From Welwitschia mirabilis (lineage: Eukaryota; Gnetophyta; Gnetopsida; Welwitschiales): DNA of 54,891 bases. The stretch is taken from positions 178,786,274-178,841,164 of the forward strand of contig JBOZIK010000001.1 in assembly GCA_051453625.1 (NCBI GenBank), written 5' to 3'. Below are positions 8,030-22,100 of the stretch, in pieces (positions within the stretch are counted from its first letter, which is position 1; every line of letters starts with the position of its first letter). A program made the translations under genes and the position numbers. A model generated the notes under the pieces. That model searched no databases. It was not told the origin of the DNA and saw only the letters and a program-made list of their open reading frames with translations.

Positions 8030-11000
8030 TAAGTTTTCTACAGATTTGTAACTTAAAAGAGATTAAAAAATAAAACAATGAAAACTGTATAATTATTTTT
8101 GCTTTTTTTCTTTAAGTTTCTTCATTATAGTAGTTATTTTCTATTTTTATTACATTTTTATCTTTCTTATTAGAAATTTCTAAAAATAAAAAAAATAGAT
8201 TTGTTTTCTTAGGTTTTATTTTCAAAATTGCTATCATTTTAATTTTATCTATGAATTTCTAAATCCTATAACCTAAAACATTTTATGCATAGTTTGGAAA
8301 TAATATAACTTTTTTCCAACTTAAAATATGCTAAGAAATTAGTTCTCATAACATACCTTACTAGCACTGCCAACCTTTTGAGAATCAGCCCCTAAAACTT
8401 AAACCTATTCTCCTGTAGAACATATAAAATCCTTTTAGCTTTTGGGTTTCCTCTAAAGCCTGTCTAAGGGATGTATGTGTTGAATACGAGATGATTTAGG
8501 AAATTTAATCAAAATTAAATCTTAAAAAAACATGAAACCCCACACTAACGATAATAATGAATAAAGACCATCTTCAAGAAATCAACACCATGAAGAGATT
8601 TATGAAGAATAACCTTCCCAACAATCTAATCAAAATGCTCAATTTTAATTTTAATGTATTTTCTATAATAACTACATACCCTTTACAAATGAATAATTAT
8701 TGGAAAACCTTCAAGCATATTAGCTTAATCAACAAGTAGCCCAAAACCCCAGCTAAGATATTTATATAATTAATCTAACTTCCCTAACAATCCCCTAGGC
8801 AACCCCTTAGAGACTACTTACAATCTTAGTACCTAGGTACCACATCATGCATACTTTAATCCCTTATAGCATGTAGGTTACATTTTAGGCCTCCCACTAT
8901 TCATATACTTTCCCATTTCCATGGCTTTGAATTAGAATACCCATACCTACATTTGAAATAATTCTAATGCATGCTATCCACTTTAGCTTAGTTTTCGAAC
9001 ATCGCAAATGCTCTTAGGCTAATCCTTTTCCTATTCTTACTTAAGACAAAATAAAAAGCTTAGTTCTATACTCTTGAATTTATTTCCATTATAACTTGAA
9101 TTGACTAAAATAAAGCTTTCATCTCTATATTTTTTTCAAGTTAAAAAACCAATTATCTTAGACAAGAAATCATGAATTACCAATACAAAGACTATGAAAC
9201 CTTCTTGCAAACCTTATAGAGATATAAGAACCTACTTAAAAAATTTCTCCAATATAGATTAGAGCTAATTAGGGTCATTAATTTTTTTATGAAGTATTAT
9301 CATCAAATAATAGGAAGCTTATTAAATAATAAGTAGGAGTAGCTTTTTGAATTTCTTTTTAAATGAATTTTGGGATTATCTTAAATCCACAGTTAAGAGT
9401 TTTAGAAACTATAAGAAACTAATTAAACTATATAGATCCTAGTAACAAATTAGGTCCACTAGTATCTCTAGAATGTTTAACCAGTTTAATGTTAATAACA
9501 TGATAGATGAACTATCCAAAAGAGTAGAATCCTCTCCCATCTCATCTAAACCCTCAACATCTAAACTTAAATGTTTGAGCTACCATATAGACTCCCATGA
9601 AATAGCTGAGTCTCCATCCATACCTTTCTCCCAAAACATATTTAGTAAACAAGTAAATGACATATGACACCAATGGCAGAATCATTATAATGATCCCTCT
9701 TTGAATATGTATAATCCCATGTGGAGGAACCATCATGGATTTTCTTAAAAATAGAATTACTCCCATAATTAAATCCATATTAGACGATCAAGAAACTTAT
9801 TTTTCTTTTCATCTTCTCATCCTTACTCATTAAACTAATACCATCCAAACCACCTTTGATCATCTAATTATCAACCCTAGTCATATAATTCATTAGAATA
9901 AATATTAAGAAAATTCATGGAGTTTCAAAATGAGATCAACCAATAATAGGATCTCTCCTTGAATAAGCATAAATAAAACTTCTAATACTTTTAGTAAACC
10001 ACCACCTAAATCCTCTCTTCTTTAAAACATAAAGAACCTAAAAAACTCTATGGGAGCCCAGAACCAAACCTAAGAGGAATTAAAGTTATATAAGGATTAG
10101 AGCCTAATGAAGTAGAAGAAACTAAGGTTATTCACATTAGAATTGGGAAAGATATAAACAACTGATCTAAGAAAAACCTAACTAAAGATAAACTAGCATG
10201 AATAAAAATCAATAAAAAGGAAAAAATAGTAGAGGAAGTAGAAAATCCTATGCCTACTTACCAAGAACCTCTATCTTTTCCATAATGTAAGAAGAAAAAC
10301 ATTATGAAAAAATAGTTAGAAGTCATAGATATTTTTAAGGATGTTAAAATTAACATTCCTCAATTAGAAGCCATTAAACAAATCCCCTCTTATGTGAAAT
10401 TCCTTAAATATATGTTCATAATTAACACAAAAATACATGTTAAGGAAAAAAAATCCTTTCTAGCTCAACAAACTAATGCAATCTTATAAAATCAAACCTT
10501 CTCAAAGTATAAGAATCCTAATTGCCTAACAATATCCATTACAATTAGAAATAAGCACCTTAGACAAGCCTTATTAGATCATGAAGCATGTGTAAATCTT
10601 TTACCTCAGTTAGTTTATAAGAAACCTATTCTAAATAACTTTAAGAAAATAAAAATATAATTACAATTAATTGATAACTTATTAAAGTTGCCACTATGAA
10701 TTACTGAAGATGTGATTGTTTAAATAGATAACTGTTACTTTCTAGTAGACTTAACTATGTTAGAAATGAGTCTAATGAAAGTTTCATTAAGAAACATAAT
10801 AATAGACTTAAATATTTTCAAGACTATTTAATTACTAGGGGATACCAATAACATTAACTTTGTTTATGCAATCTTAATCTTTCTCTAATTGAATAAAGTG
10901 TTTATTTCTCTTATGATCAATTCAATGTTTTTGATTCATCTTTAAAATAATTATTAAAAAAGCATAGAAATGCTATAAGTTGAATCACATTTGATTTTGA

Positions 11001-12400
11001 ATGTTTAGACTCTATTGATTGCACTTTTCAAATCATTTCAAACTTCTTACATGTATGTGTAGAGTTGTCCTATGAAAATGTCGTCCTTCCTATCCCTCTT
11101 CGAATAATCAATATTTTGAGTCTTATAACTGTAATAGTTCTAAGTCCTTCCTTTTGCATACCATTGAAAAACCTTCTTGTGGTATCACTTTTTAAAATGC
11201 AATAAACCAATGAATACTTAAGTATGTTGTATTCACTAAAGACCATGAACACCATTACCTCTTTAAACCTTTTCATACACCTACTCCATTTCTAGATCAT
11301 CTCATTAAACACACCACTCATTCACCCTTTCATTCATCCATGAGTTCACAAGACCTAATTATCTTAGTTCATAGAACTTAATAAATAAATCACTAATAAG
11401 TAATCAACTTGTCAGCACAAGTTTAGGTAGAATTCAAGTATGCTTAAATTATTTAAAAAAAAATATTCTTATTTTTGAGTTATCTTGTTAAGGTTAGTTT
11501 TACTTAAGGTTTTCAATTTTGGGAAATATGATTAAAAAAGGTAAAATCTACCTTCATACTAAACTTTTATTTTTAAGCATTTTATGGGGATAAGATATTT
11601 CTTAATTAGGCTAATGAGCTAATGACCCCTCTTATGTGCATTTAAAAAAATAATATGAGAATAAGAATTAAAAAAATATATATAAGTCTCTTATCCAAAA
11701 GTGCATTTTATTTTGATCAAATTATTGGATTTAGTTAAATGCATTAGGGCTATAAAACCTCACTGGTAATATAGCTCTAACAATTTATTTTGACATCATC
11801 AACTACATCAGGGCTATGAATGCTCATCAGCAATGCAAACCTAATTTCTTCAAGAAACAACATGCTTAATTCTCTTGGAAGAAAATGTCATAATAGTAGA
11901 TGCTCAATATGATCCAAATGCTAAAATAAAGGATATATATAACTGCAAAAAAGGTAAAGTATGGAAATAAAAGATGAGACTTAGAGAATTATCTTGTATT
12001 TACTTTCTTTAAAATTTGTACTTAAGAATTTGCTTAGTGATTTTTGAACTTGTACTTTACTTAATGAGTATCTTGCTTGATTGGCATTTTGATCTATTTA
12101 AATAAACATAAAATTCATAGAATTTCAATAAAGTGGTCATTGATCTAAGTCTTTTGTCTTTTGCATTCAAAAGAATTTATGATTAATGTTTATCTTCCAT
12201 TATGTTTTGCATTCATTTCACCCATTTATATTTCCAATTTTACCATTTAGTTATATGAGAAAATACATCTAAAAACATAGTTCTATTTTCTTTGAAATGA
12301 TCTTTTGGTTCATGCCTTGATCCATAACTAATGAATCCAAGTTATTTATGAAATTGGATAAAATTTATGGTCTTTATTTACTCTTATTTCTATAAAAAAT
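8030..12400 (+). repeat. Left arm of a 4.3-kb gypsy inverted repeat
   Basis: This arm matches the reverse complement of 12,880-17,265. Anchor pairs: 8,040 with 17,260; the ATG frame at 8,557 with that at 16,738; the protease upstream block near 10,358 with 14,960; and TTTTGCATT near 12,215 with 13,042. The coordinate sums are all 25,257-25,318, so the symmetry axis is near 12,640 with few indels. Similarity is clear but well below identity (roughly 60% at protein level in one 60-residue block). The arm carries the gag-protease pseudogene listed separately. Confidence 0.75.
8557..10900 (+). pseudogene. Ty3-gypsy gag-protease remnant, left arm
   Basis: Blocks in order on the plus strand: PRQPLRDYLQS near 8,800, the L-R-D-Y block of plant gypsy gag; FHGFELEYPYLHLK near 8,920, the F-H-G-L-E-x-E-x-P-Y-x-H-L block; a decayed zinc-knuckle-like stretch near 9,570-9,640; QLEAIKQIPSYVKFLK near 10,360, the block before the protease; and KNPNCLTISITI then ALLDHEACVNLLPQLVYKK near 10,520-10,620. 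The last is the aspartic protease, whose usual D-L-G-A reads D-H-E-A here. Stops break every block. No reverse transcriptase or integrase follows, so it is a gag-protease-only remnant. It is older than the copia copies judging by its decay. Confidence 0.7.
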
Positions 12401-12879
12401 TGTAACCTAGTTTTGATTTTACTATTTTCGTAAGCACATCCCTCCATTCACACCTAGAGAATGTGGTTGCAACTTGACTAATGGATATAAAATAGTCTGA
12501 AAAGAGAGCCAAGATTATAAGAACAATGAAATCAAAATAAGGTTTTAGGTTTTATCAAAATAAGGGTAAATTAAGATCATAATATTGTCTAATTTAATCA
12601 ATGGCTTGGATTTATTAGCCATTATATGATGAACCAATTTTATGAGTGATAGTAAGATACTGCTTACCCCTAAATACAGTCCCAAATTAATGATATGAAG
12701 CTCTTTAGATATGATGTAACTATTGCAATATATAGATATTTGATGGAATATTGCCCTAGCTCAAGATGTGTTAAATCAAAACTCATGTATAACATTGTAG
12801 AAGCATGTAAACCTTAATTGCTATTATGGCATGTGGTTGCAGACTATGTTAAAGAGGGTTCAGTGAAAATGGGTTTGGA
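12401..12879. other. Spacer at the centre of the gypsy inverted repeat
   Basis: Between the arms similarity fades. I see no coding block. Weak matches near 12,300-12,400 and 12,880-12,960 suggest the true junction lies inside this stretch. Confidence 0.5.
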
Positions 12880-15800
12880 TGAATGCCTAGTTTTCCCGTT
12901 TGGTATCAAGTTCATTAGTAAGACATGGATTAAAAGGTAATTTAAAAACAAGCACAACTGCGTTTTTACATGTGTTTTCTAGTAGAACTAAATGGTAAAT
13001 TTGGCCATGAAAAGGAGTGAAACAAATGCAAAATGTAATGGAAAATAAACATCAATTATAAATTCTCATGAATGAAAAAACAAAAGACCTAGATCATTGG
13101 CCACTTTATTGAAATTTTTGCAAATTTTATGTTTATTTTAATGGATCAAAATATTAATCAATTAAGGTTATCATTAAGTAAACTTATAAAAGTTTAGAAA
13201 TTAATAAGTGAATTCTTAAGTATAAATGTTAAAGAAAGTAAACACAAAAGAATTCTCCAAGTCCCACTTCTTATTTCCGAAATTTACCTTTTCTAAAGTT
13301 ATCCATATCCTTTGTTTTAATCATTTAGATCAGATTAAGCATCTAGTATTATGACATTTTCTTTCAAAAAAATTAAGCATCTTATTTCTTCAAGAAATCA
13401 GTATTGCATTACTAGCGAGTGTCTATAGCCTCTATACAGTTGATCATGTCATAAGTAGATTGTTAAAGATACATCACTAGTAAGTGTTCCTAGCCTCAAT
13501 GCCATTAATTAAACCTAATAATTTGATTAAAATAAGATGTTATTTTGGTAAATATACATTATATTTTCTTTTGATTCTACTTCTCATATTATTTTTTTTA
13601 ATGCACATAAGAGGGAATATTGGCTCATTAACCTAATTAAGAAATATCTTATCCTCATAAAATTCTTGAAAATAAAAGTTTACTATGAAGATAGATTCCA
13701 TCTTTTTTAAAGATATTTTCCAACTCAAGTAAAACTAACCTTAGCAAGATAACTCAAGAATAAGAATAATCTTTCTGTGAATAATACAAATGTATTTAAA
13801 TTCTACTTAAACTTATATTAAGAAGATAATCACTTATCAGCAGTTTATTTATTAAGGACCATCAACTAGGATCATTAGGTGTTATGAATTCATGAATAAG
13901 AGGAAGGGGTGAATGATTCGTTTGTTAATAAGATGGTTTAGAAATGGAGTGAATGTATGAAAAGGATATAAAGGAGTGATGGTATTCATAGTCTTTGGTT
14001 AAGAAAACATCATTAGTGTTAATTGGTTTATTGTATTTTTTAAAGTGCTATTACAAGAAGCTTTTTCAATGGTATGTAAAAGGGAGGACTCAAAAATATT
14101 ACAGTTATAAGACTCAAAATGTTGGTTATCGAAAGAGGATATAAGAAAGATAAAATTCTCATGGGATAACTCTACACATAAGTGTAAAAAATTTGAAAAG
14201 ATTCATGAAGTATAAGAAGTAGAGTCTAAACGTTCAAAATCAAATGTGGTCTAACCTATAGCATTTTTATACTTTTCTAATAATTTTTTAAAACTGAGTC
14301 AAAAGAATTGAAATGATCATGATAAAAATAGGTGTTTTATTTAATTAGAGAAGAATTAAGATTATCAACTCCATAAATAAAATCAATATTATTTGTATCC
14401 CCTCATAATTGAATAGTATTAAAAATATTTAAGTCTATTGTTGTATTTCTAAATAAAATTTTTATTATACCATTTCTACAATTAAAAAGAGTATTTGATG
14501 TTGCTCGAAAGGGTCTATCTAAAATGACTAGAAGAAAATTATGTTTAGTCAAATCCATTTCTAACATACTAAAGTCTACTAGGAAGTAGCAATTTTCAAC
14601 TCAAACAATCACATCTTTAAAATTTCTAGTGATGAATTTAATGAGTTATTAGCTAATTGCAATTGGATTTTTGTTTGCTTAAGGTTATTTAGACAAAGTT
14701 CCTTGTAAACTAAATGAGGTAGAAGAGTTATGCTTGCTCTAAGATCTTACAAAACTTACTTAAGTGATCACTTCCAATTGTGATGGCTATTGTTAGACAA
14801 CCAGGATCTTTATACTTTGAGTGGATTTTATTTTGTATGATTTCACTCATTTGTTGAGCTAGAAAGGCATTTTTCCTAGCATATATTTTCCTCTTAATTA
14901 TGTACATATCTTTAATAAATTTTATATAAGAGAGGATTTGTTTAATGGCTTCTAATAAAGGCACATTAATTTTAATTTCTTTAAAAATCTCTAAGGCTTC
15001 TAGCTACTCTTTAATAATATTTTCCTTCTTAATTTGTTATGGAAAGAGTAGAGATTATTCATAAGTGGGCATAGACTTCTCTACTTCCTCTACAGTTTCA
15101 TCCCTCTCATTATTTTTTATGGGTATTAGTCCCTCTTTAGTTAGCTTTTGCTCAGGTTGTTTGTTTATCTCTTTCTTACTTCTAAGATGAATTGCCTTGT
15201 TTTCTTCTATTTAGTTAGGTTTTAATCCTTTAACAATTTTAATTCCTCTTGGATTTGGCTACGGGCTCATAGGGGGTTTGCTAGGTTTTCTATGGTTTAA
15301 ATAAGGGAGAATTTACATGTTGATTTACTAAAATTGTTGGAAGTTTTATTCAAGATTATTCAAGAAGGAATCTTATTGTTGGTTGATATGGTTTTGGAAC
15401 TCCATAAATTTTCTTAATGTTTCTTTTAATAAATCAAATAATATGGGTTGGTGATTAGATGTGATTTGGATGGTATTAGTTTGATGGGTAAGGATGAGAA
15501 GATGAAGAGAAAAAAGAATTTCTTATTTAAATAATAGGGATTTAATTATGGGAGTTTTCTTATTTCCAAGAAAAGTTAGGATGGTTCTTCCACCTAAGGT
15601 TATAGGTATTCAAATAGGGATCATTTTTTGATTATACTAATGGTATCCTATGCCATTTACTTATTTATTGGTTATGTTTTGAAATACAAATGCAAATGGA
15701 CACTTAGCTATTTTGTGGAAGTCCATGTAGTATATCAAACATTCAAATTTGAAAGTTGAATGTTTAGAGAAGGTGATAAAGGTTTCTACTTCTCTTTATA

Positions 15801-17265
15801 GTTCATCTATTTTGTTATTGACATCAAAGTTGTTAAGCACTCTAAAGCCACTAGTGGACATTATTAATTACTAGGATCTAGATGGTTTAATTGGTTTCTC
15901 CTACTTTCTAAACTCTTGGTTATGGATTTAAGGTAATTCCAAACTTTTCCCTACTTATCATTTTAATGAGTTGCCTATTATTTGATAAAAATCCTTCATA
16001 GAAAAAAAAATAATGATTCTACTTAGTTCAAATCCATGTTAGAAATATTTTTGAAGTGGGTTCTTATATCTCTCTAAGTTTTGTAAGAATATTTCATGGT
16101 TGTCCTTTCTATTGGTAATTTATGATTTCTCACCTAAGAGAATTGGTTTTATGACTTGGAACAAATTTAGAGATGAAAGTTTTGCTTAGGTCAGTCTAAG
16201 TCCTAATGCAGAAAGAACTAAGAATATAGAACCAGACTTTTACTTTTTTCTTAATGGAGAATGGGAAAAGGTTAGCTTAAGGACATCTACAGTGTTGGAA
16301 AACTAAGGCAAAGTGGTTAACATACATTCAAATTATTTCAGGTGTAGGTGTGCGTCTTCTGATTCTAAGCCATGGAAATGGGAAAGAAATGGAATAGTGA
16401 AAGGCTTAAAATCTATCCTACATGCTATTAGGAATTAGACTATGCATGATCGGTTAACTAAACACTTAAATTATAAGTATTCTCTAAGGGTTTACTTGGG
16501 AGGTTATTAAGGAAGTTGGATTGATTATGTAATATGTTTTTGTTAGGGTTTTGGAATTCTTATTAGTTAAGATAATAAGCTTGAAGGTTTTCCAATAATT
16601 ATTTATTTGGAAAGGGTATGTTATTATTATAAGAAAAGAATTGAAAGGAAAATTATGTGTTTTAATTAAATTGTTGAGAAGGTTATTCTCTAAGGATCTC
16701 TTCATAGGATTGGTTTCTTCAAGATAGTCTTTGTTCATTATTGTGATTGGTGTTAGAGTCCATAATTTTATTAGATAGAACTATAATTGAGCATCCTAAA
16801 TCGTCTTGTACCCAACATAAATAAATAGGTTTTAGAGGGAACCTAAAAGCTAATAAGGTTTTAGATGTTTTACAAAGGAATAGGTTTAAGTTTCAAGGAT
16901 TGATTTTTAAAAAGGCCAGTGGAGCTATTAACATATGGTGGTAATATTGATTGTTTGGTATATTTTAGATTGGGAAAAAGTTATATTATGCACAAGCTCT
17001 ATGGAAAATATTTTAGATTACGTAGTTTAGTAAATTCACAGATAAAAATAAAATAATAGTAATCTTGAAAATAAAACCTAAGAAAATAAACCCTAAAAGC
17101 TATCTTTATTTTTAGAAATTTCTAACAAGAGAAAAAAAACATAATAAAAATAGAAGATAACTACTGTAATGAGAAAAATTATAGAAATAAAAAGAAGACA
17201 CAAAAGTGAGACTAGTATAGTTTTCATCATTTCATTTTTTAATCTATTTTTGGGTGCAAACCTAT
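12880..17265 (-). repeat. Right arm of a 4.3-kb gypsy inverted repeat
   Basis: Reverse-complement partner of 8,030-12,400. Similarity ends sharply near 17,265. The LTR and primer site present next to the left arm (7,455-7,746) have no counterpart beyond 17,265, where a polypyrimidine-rich stretch begins. The right arm is therefore truncated at its 5' side. Confidence 0.75.
14370..16738 (-). pseudogene. Ty3-gypsy gag-protease remnant, right arm
   Basis: On the minus strand: an ATG frame at 16,738-16,484 matching the left arm frame at 8,557; FHGLESEDAHLHLK near 16,370, closer to the gypsy consensus than the left copy; a zinc-knuckle-like stretch near 15,700 that keeps its last Cys (IAKCPFA); and a 78-codon open frame at 14,728-14,964 reading PLLEAIKQILSYIKFIKDM and SKYKDPGCLTIAITIGS, the block ahead of the protease. 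The protease region further on has stops, and its D-L-G-A is not intact. No polymerase domain follows. The right arm keeps more consensus residues than the left. Confidence 0.7.
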
Positions 17266-18149
17266 AGAAAACTCCTTAAATCTCATTGATACTGCCATCC
17301 ATTTCCCTTCATTCATCTTATCCTTCTTCCCATAGCCACTTGTTCTAATTCGTAATCATCATAAATCATTAGCAAATCATGATATTTTACATTTATAAAC
17401 TATAAATTGGTTTTTATCCATTTTTCATCTCATTTCAACACTTCCTCACTCATCTCCATTTTCATCTTTTTCTTCATTTCTATCTCTTATTCCTTTTAAC
17501 TTTTTATCTTTTTTTTCTCTCCCTTTGATCTACAATAAGCATTTGCAAAGTCTCATTACTTAGTGATTTCTTACCAAATTGCCTTTCACTTCGTACATAT
17601 TTTAGCATTTTATTTTTTCCTTTCTGATGTATTATAGATCTTGTTTTGCATCATCTTGATTTGAGTTCCTTTTTTCTTTTTGAAGTGTAATAAAATTTCA
17701 TGTACTAATAATCTTTCTTTTCAAAACTTTTGACATGCTCTCAAACGTTGTATTAAATTTTTCTATCTTCNNNNNNNNNNNNNNNNNNNNNNNNNNNNNN
17801 NNNNNNNNNNNNNNNNNNNNNNNNNNNNNNNNNNNNNNNNNNNNNNNNNNNNNNNNNNNNNATTAGTCAAAAATTTTTCAAAAGTTATATCATTCTTATA
17901 CTTAAATACTTTTCTTTAGAATTTATTCATGTTAAATCATTTTTTGTCACATTTTTAGCTAAGAGTCTAGTAAAAGTCTAGTTAAAGGCTATGATAACAT
18001 GCAAAAATTAACCTTTAAAACAAGTATATCTAATTAATTTAGCTTAGGAAAAGATGTCAAAATAGTTGTTTTATTACAAAATTATGTCTTCGACCTGTTT
18101 TAATATAATTTCTGAACTTATGTACTTTATTATAACAATTTCAAGTAAA
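17266..18149. other. Unassigned AT/pyrimidine-rich DNA with a 91-N gap
   Basis: The first 500 bases are C/T-rich on the plus strand (many TTC, CAT and TTTT runs) with no readable frame. A 91-N gap lies at 17,771-17,861. I see no gene. It could hold the missing 5' part of the right gypsy arm or the U3 side of the next LTR. Confidence 0.5.
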
Positions 18150-19180
18150 ATGTTATATTTTGGATGACATACTAAAATCTAAAGATAATCCAGCTAAAAA
18201 CATTGATGCTACTATCTAAGTCACTAGAGCCATAAATCGTTTGGAGTAGAATGGATTAAGAGGTATGATTTGGAGTTATCTTGGAAAGTGATTTATTTTT
18301 GCTTATGGATTTGGTAGTTATGGCATCAAACTTCATAAAATCATATAGATGTAAAAGTGTCAAATTTCAATTGAAAAAACTAAAATATAAAACCCTAATT
18401 AAGAAATCATAAACCCTATTTTTTCATATAAAAATGGCCAAGCACCCTCATTTGTAACAATCTTTGGTTAGCAAAAATAGTAAAAACCCTTAGAGTATCA
18501 ACCATGAGCATGGCTTTCTAAGCTCTCCATTTGGAAGTAGGCTAACTTTGAGGCTAGCTTTGAGGAGGCTATATCAATCTTACATTCTAACAATGTAATG
18601 TAATTCCTGTTTTTCATGAAATAGTAGTTATTCATTCTTGATATTAAGTGCAATTAGCATTGTAGTTTTAATAATTAAGTGAAACTACATTGTTGAGTTC
18701 TTTTAATAACTAAATAAGTTCTGTGACTTTACTTCGTGGTTGTAGTTATTTCGTTTATGGATTCAGAGCACATTAGTTCTTACTTTTAATGTTGATTAAA
18801 GGCTATGAAGGACTAAAGTAAGTAAGGAATTCACCAACACTGATGTGGAAAATGAGATTATTGCATCACAATCAAAGCTATAACAACTTAATAATTTAAG
18901 CCTTATTTTAGGAATTTACAATATATTATTGGAGTGAAGGTTTTATGTTAGATTATTCAAGTTAGATCTCTAGAGCTAGCTCATTTTACTAGTTTGTCAT
19001 TTAACTTTAATCCCATCATAATCTCAATTTTTAGTTTTGTTTTGAATTATTACAAGTTCAGATATTTTTATGTTGTCTCTATTTAGTCTTTTGCCTTATT
19101 TTATCCCTGTGGAAAGAATGACATCAGGACTCTACTATAATGAGTGTCTGGGTTTATAGATTGTAAAAGTCAAATATGAA
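18150..19180 (+). repeat. Gypsy LTR, right copy (about 1 kb)
   Basis: The last 230 bases match the LTR fragment at 7,455-7,730 in the same orientation. Upstream is an LTR-like promoter: TATAAAAA at 18,427-18,434, preceded by AAACCCTAATT text. Further downstream are a polyadenylation-like AATGTAATGTAATT near 18,592 and T-rich U5. The sequence after 19,180 does not resemble a primer site or the left internal region, which suits a 3' LTR or a solo LTR. The 5' edge is approximate. Confidence 0.5.
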
Positions 19181-22100
19181 CACAAAACTCCAATAATTTA
19201 TATTTAAAAAGGTCATGATTTCAAAAGTAGTAGTAGAATTTATTCTATTATCCCCAAAAGTAAAAATTCTGAAGAGGTTTTAAAATATGAGAATTCCACT
19301 CCTGCAAGTGATGTTAGGAATAAGAGATTGGTCATTAAGTACAAACATAATGTTCTAAGAAGGGCCACAATATATCAATAAGGAGGACCAAGTAAATTTT
19401 TAATGCTTACATTTATTCCAAGAAAAATAATTGGAGTAAAATGTTTTACATTAGGGAAAATATGAAAGGAACCTATGACTTACAATACTAGGAATTCTTA
19501 ATGTAGCTTTGACAAATTATAACTAATACATGTAAGGAGGGTGTGGATTTGAGATTAAGCAAAACCAATAAATGGCGGTATAATCGTTGTGTTTTAATAA
19601 TATGATTACATATTTATAATTAATCTTAAATTTATCTTTTAAACTTAGATTGAGCTCCCATTTACTATTGTAGAAATTTGCAATAGCTAACTTACAAGGA
19701 TTATGATAATGTTACAAAGCATTATACTCTAGTGAATAGTTTATCAACATGTTAGCTTTGTAATTAACAAAGGTTCTCCTTATAGCATTGCATAACTTAC
19801 TATACAAAAATAGATGCATAAAGACTTTCCACTTCCTAAGGAAGACCTTTTTGTACCATCAAGAAGCTAGAGTACCACTTTGTAGAGAGTTTTAGTTGTC
19901 TTGCCTTATTCTTATCCATGAAATCAATATGGATTATTCCATAACACATACTCTAATCATAAAATAACTCAAACTCATCTAATAAAAACCACATAAAATA
20001 CCCTCTTTTATTTGACCCATTCCTATGTGCATTATTACAAAAACAGTATAAAGCGTCATCATAAAAACAAAAAAAAGTAAAATAATAACCCCTCTTTAGG
20101 AGTTATAAATGGTATATGTTTTATAAAGTATTTAGACATGTAATTAATAGCATTGTGTAAAGTATTGGCTTTTAAAATCAAGGATTTTCCTTGGCATCTT
20201 GAGATTTTTATTAGGTAATTCTTAATAAGTTGCTTGATCCTATGTTGAGCCTTAACACCAGAACATTTGTTTTTAATGCATCCATAGTAATTGGTAATTT
20301 TAGTGACTTTCTTTATTTTATTATTGTTATTTTTGCTTTGAATGGGCAGTCCTTTGTATCATCTTGATGGTAAGAGCCTAGAGGCTCTGGTTGAAACATT
20401 TACAAACCTACATATTTGCAAGGATTGATTTCTTTCATATGCTTAGAAACATCACTAGAAGTTCCTAGTGAAATCTTGAAATTTTGGGTCATTGTATTAT
20501 CTTGAGAAGTTACTATTAATATCTAAAAGTTGAAAATAATAATCTAAAGTGTAGAAGTAAAAGGGCTAGAAGGATCATACGAAAGGCAAGAAGAAAGTCC
20601 TCACAAAAACCCTCTAATATGGTGCAAACAAAAATCCTAGAAACATTTTTTTTTAAGTTTATTAAACTAAAAGAGATATGTTCTTGTATTGTTATCCTTT
20701 ATTTTTTAATGATAATGCTAGTAATTCTTAAGCATAAAGTAATACTACAAAAAGTACAAAGCCAATGTCAAAGTTCTCATTTCATTAAAGCCTTAAGAAA
20801 ACCATAGGCCAAGTATAAAAATATTGGAGAAATATCAAACCTGATATGAAACTGCAAACACATCCAACACTTTTATAAAAAAAAGTACACCATGCATAAA
20901 GATTGTTAGAAATAAAGATTTTTCATTCATTATAAATAGTTCTAATTTATAATGAGTGATTATAACTTTTCAAGTACTACATAAGAAAGCTCAAAATTAT
21001 ATAGCTCTAAATACATTCATACAAGTTAAAGGACACTACATAGCTACTCAGGTAGAAGTGATGGTTTCTCTTTATGATGTGTAGAAGCAAAGTGATATCA
21101 TAATTGATTTTGATTTGCCAATTGAATCTACAAATTATAAATACTTCCATCAAATGTGAACTAAATGAAAAATACTTATCTTTTGTGGAACACTAAAACT
21201 GAAAATGCATCACAATAAAAGATATTACCATTTCAACATACGTAGAGAAAACTATACTTAATAGATTATTGCGATATACATGAACCTACAAAACCACACT
21301 CATACCAAGTTCTAGCAATATCACAAAATTAAGTAGAGCATGATGCACATGAATAACTTTTGAAGTCTTTTAAACACTGTACTAGCTCCCCATTATCTAT
21401 TTATATATGAGTTGAGAAATCATAAAAAGTAAATATTTTGGCAATCATCTTATTTCCTATATAGAAGCTATGTATTATTGCATGTACACCAATGATTAGT
21501 ACCTCTCTGAATAATATATGATATATTGTAATGTTTCTTAGAGTTTGAACTTGAAAATTTTTAACAGTACAAGATTTGTACATGCATGATTACTCTACTA
21601 GTTATGGCTTGAATTAGGTTGAACATGTTGTTCTATGAAAGTTAAAATTAAAAATCAAGAGTCAAGATTTATGCTTTTCATTTCTAAGGTTTTATTCTTA
21701 TCAATGTCCATATTATTAAAGATATAATGTTTTAACTAAATTTCAAATAAGTTACTAGAAATAATTTAAATCACATAAAATAATTATCCAAAATTAATAT
21801 AAAAATTAGCATAAAATAAGTTGTGACGTATTATATGTGGATAACTAATTACAATATCAATTCAATTGATCTCTCATATTATTTAACAATGTATAATGTG
21901 CTTAGAACAATACTAATTGAATTTATACAATATTATAAAGGTAATAAGGATTTTTTTAAAGGTATTNNNNNNNNNNTTTCATTTATCCAACTACCAATTG
22001 TTTAACATGAGGAAAAAAAAGTAAAATCTTCATTATATACACATTTCTTTTAATGAGTAGTTGTTCTATTACTTTTGAAAGATAGAAAAACACATCCATT

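Noticed and set aside
8030-17265. Idea that the gypsy inverted repeat acts as a long-hairpin silencing locus, as in maize Mu killer
   Set aside because: The arms are too diverged to form a long perfect duplex, and both lack a clear promoter driving read-through. Kept only as a testable possibility, not as a call.
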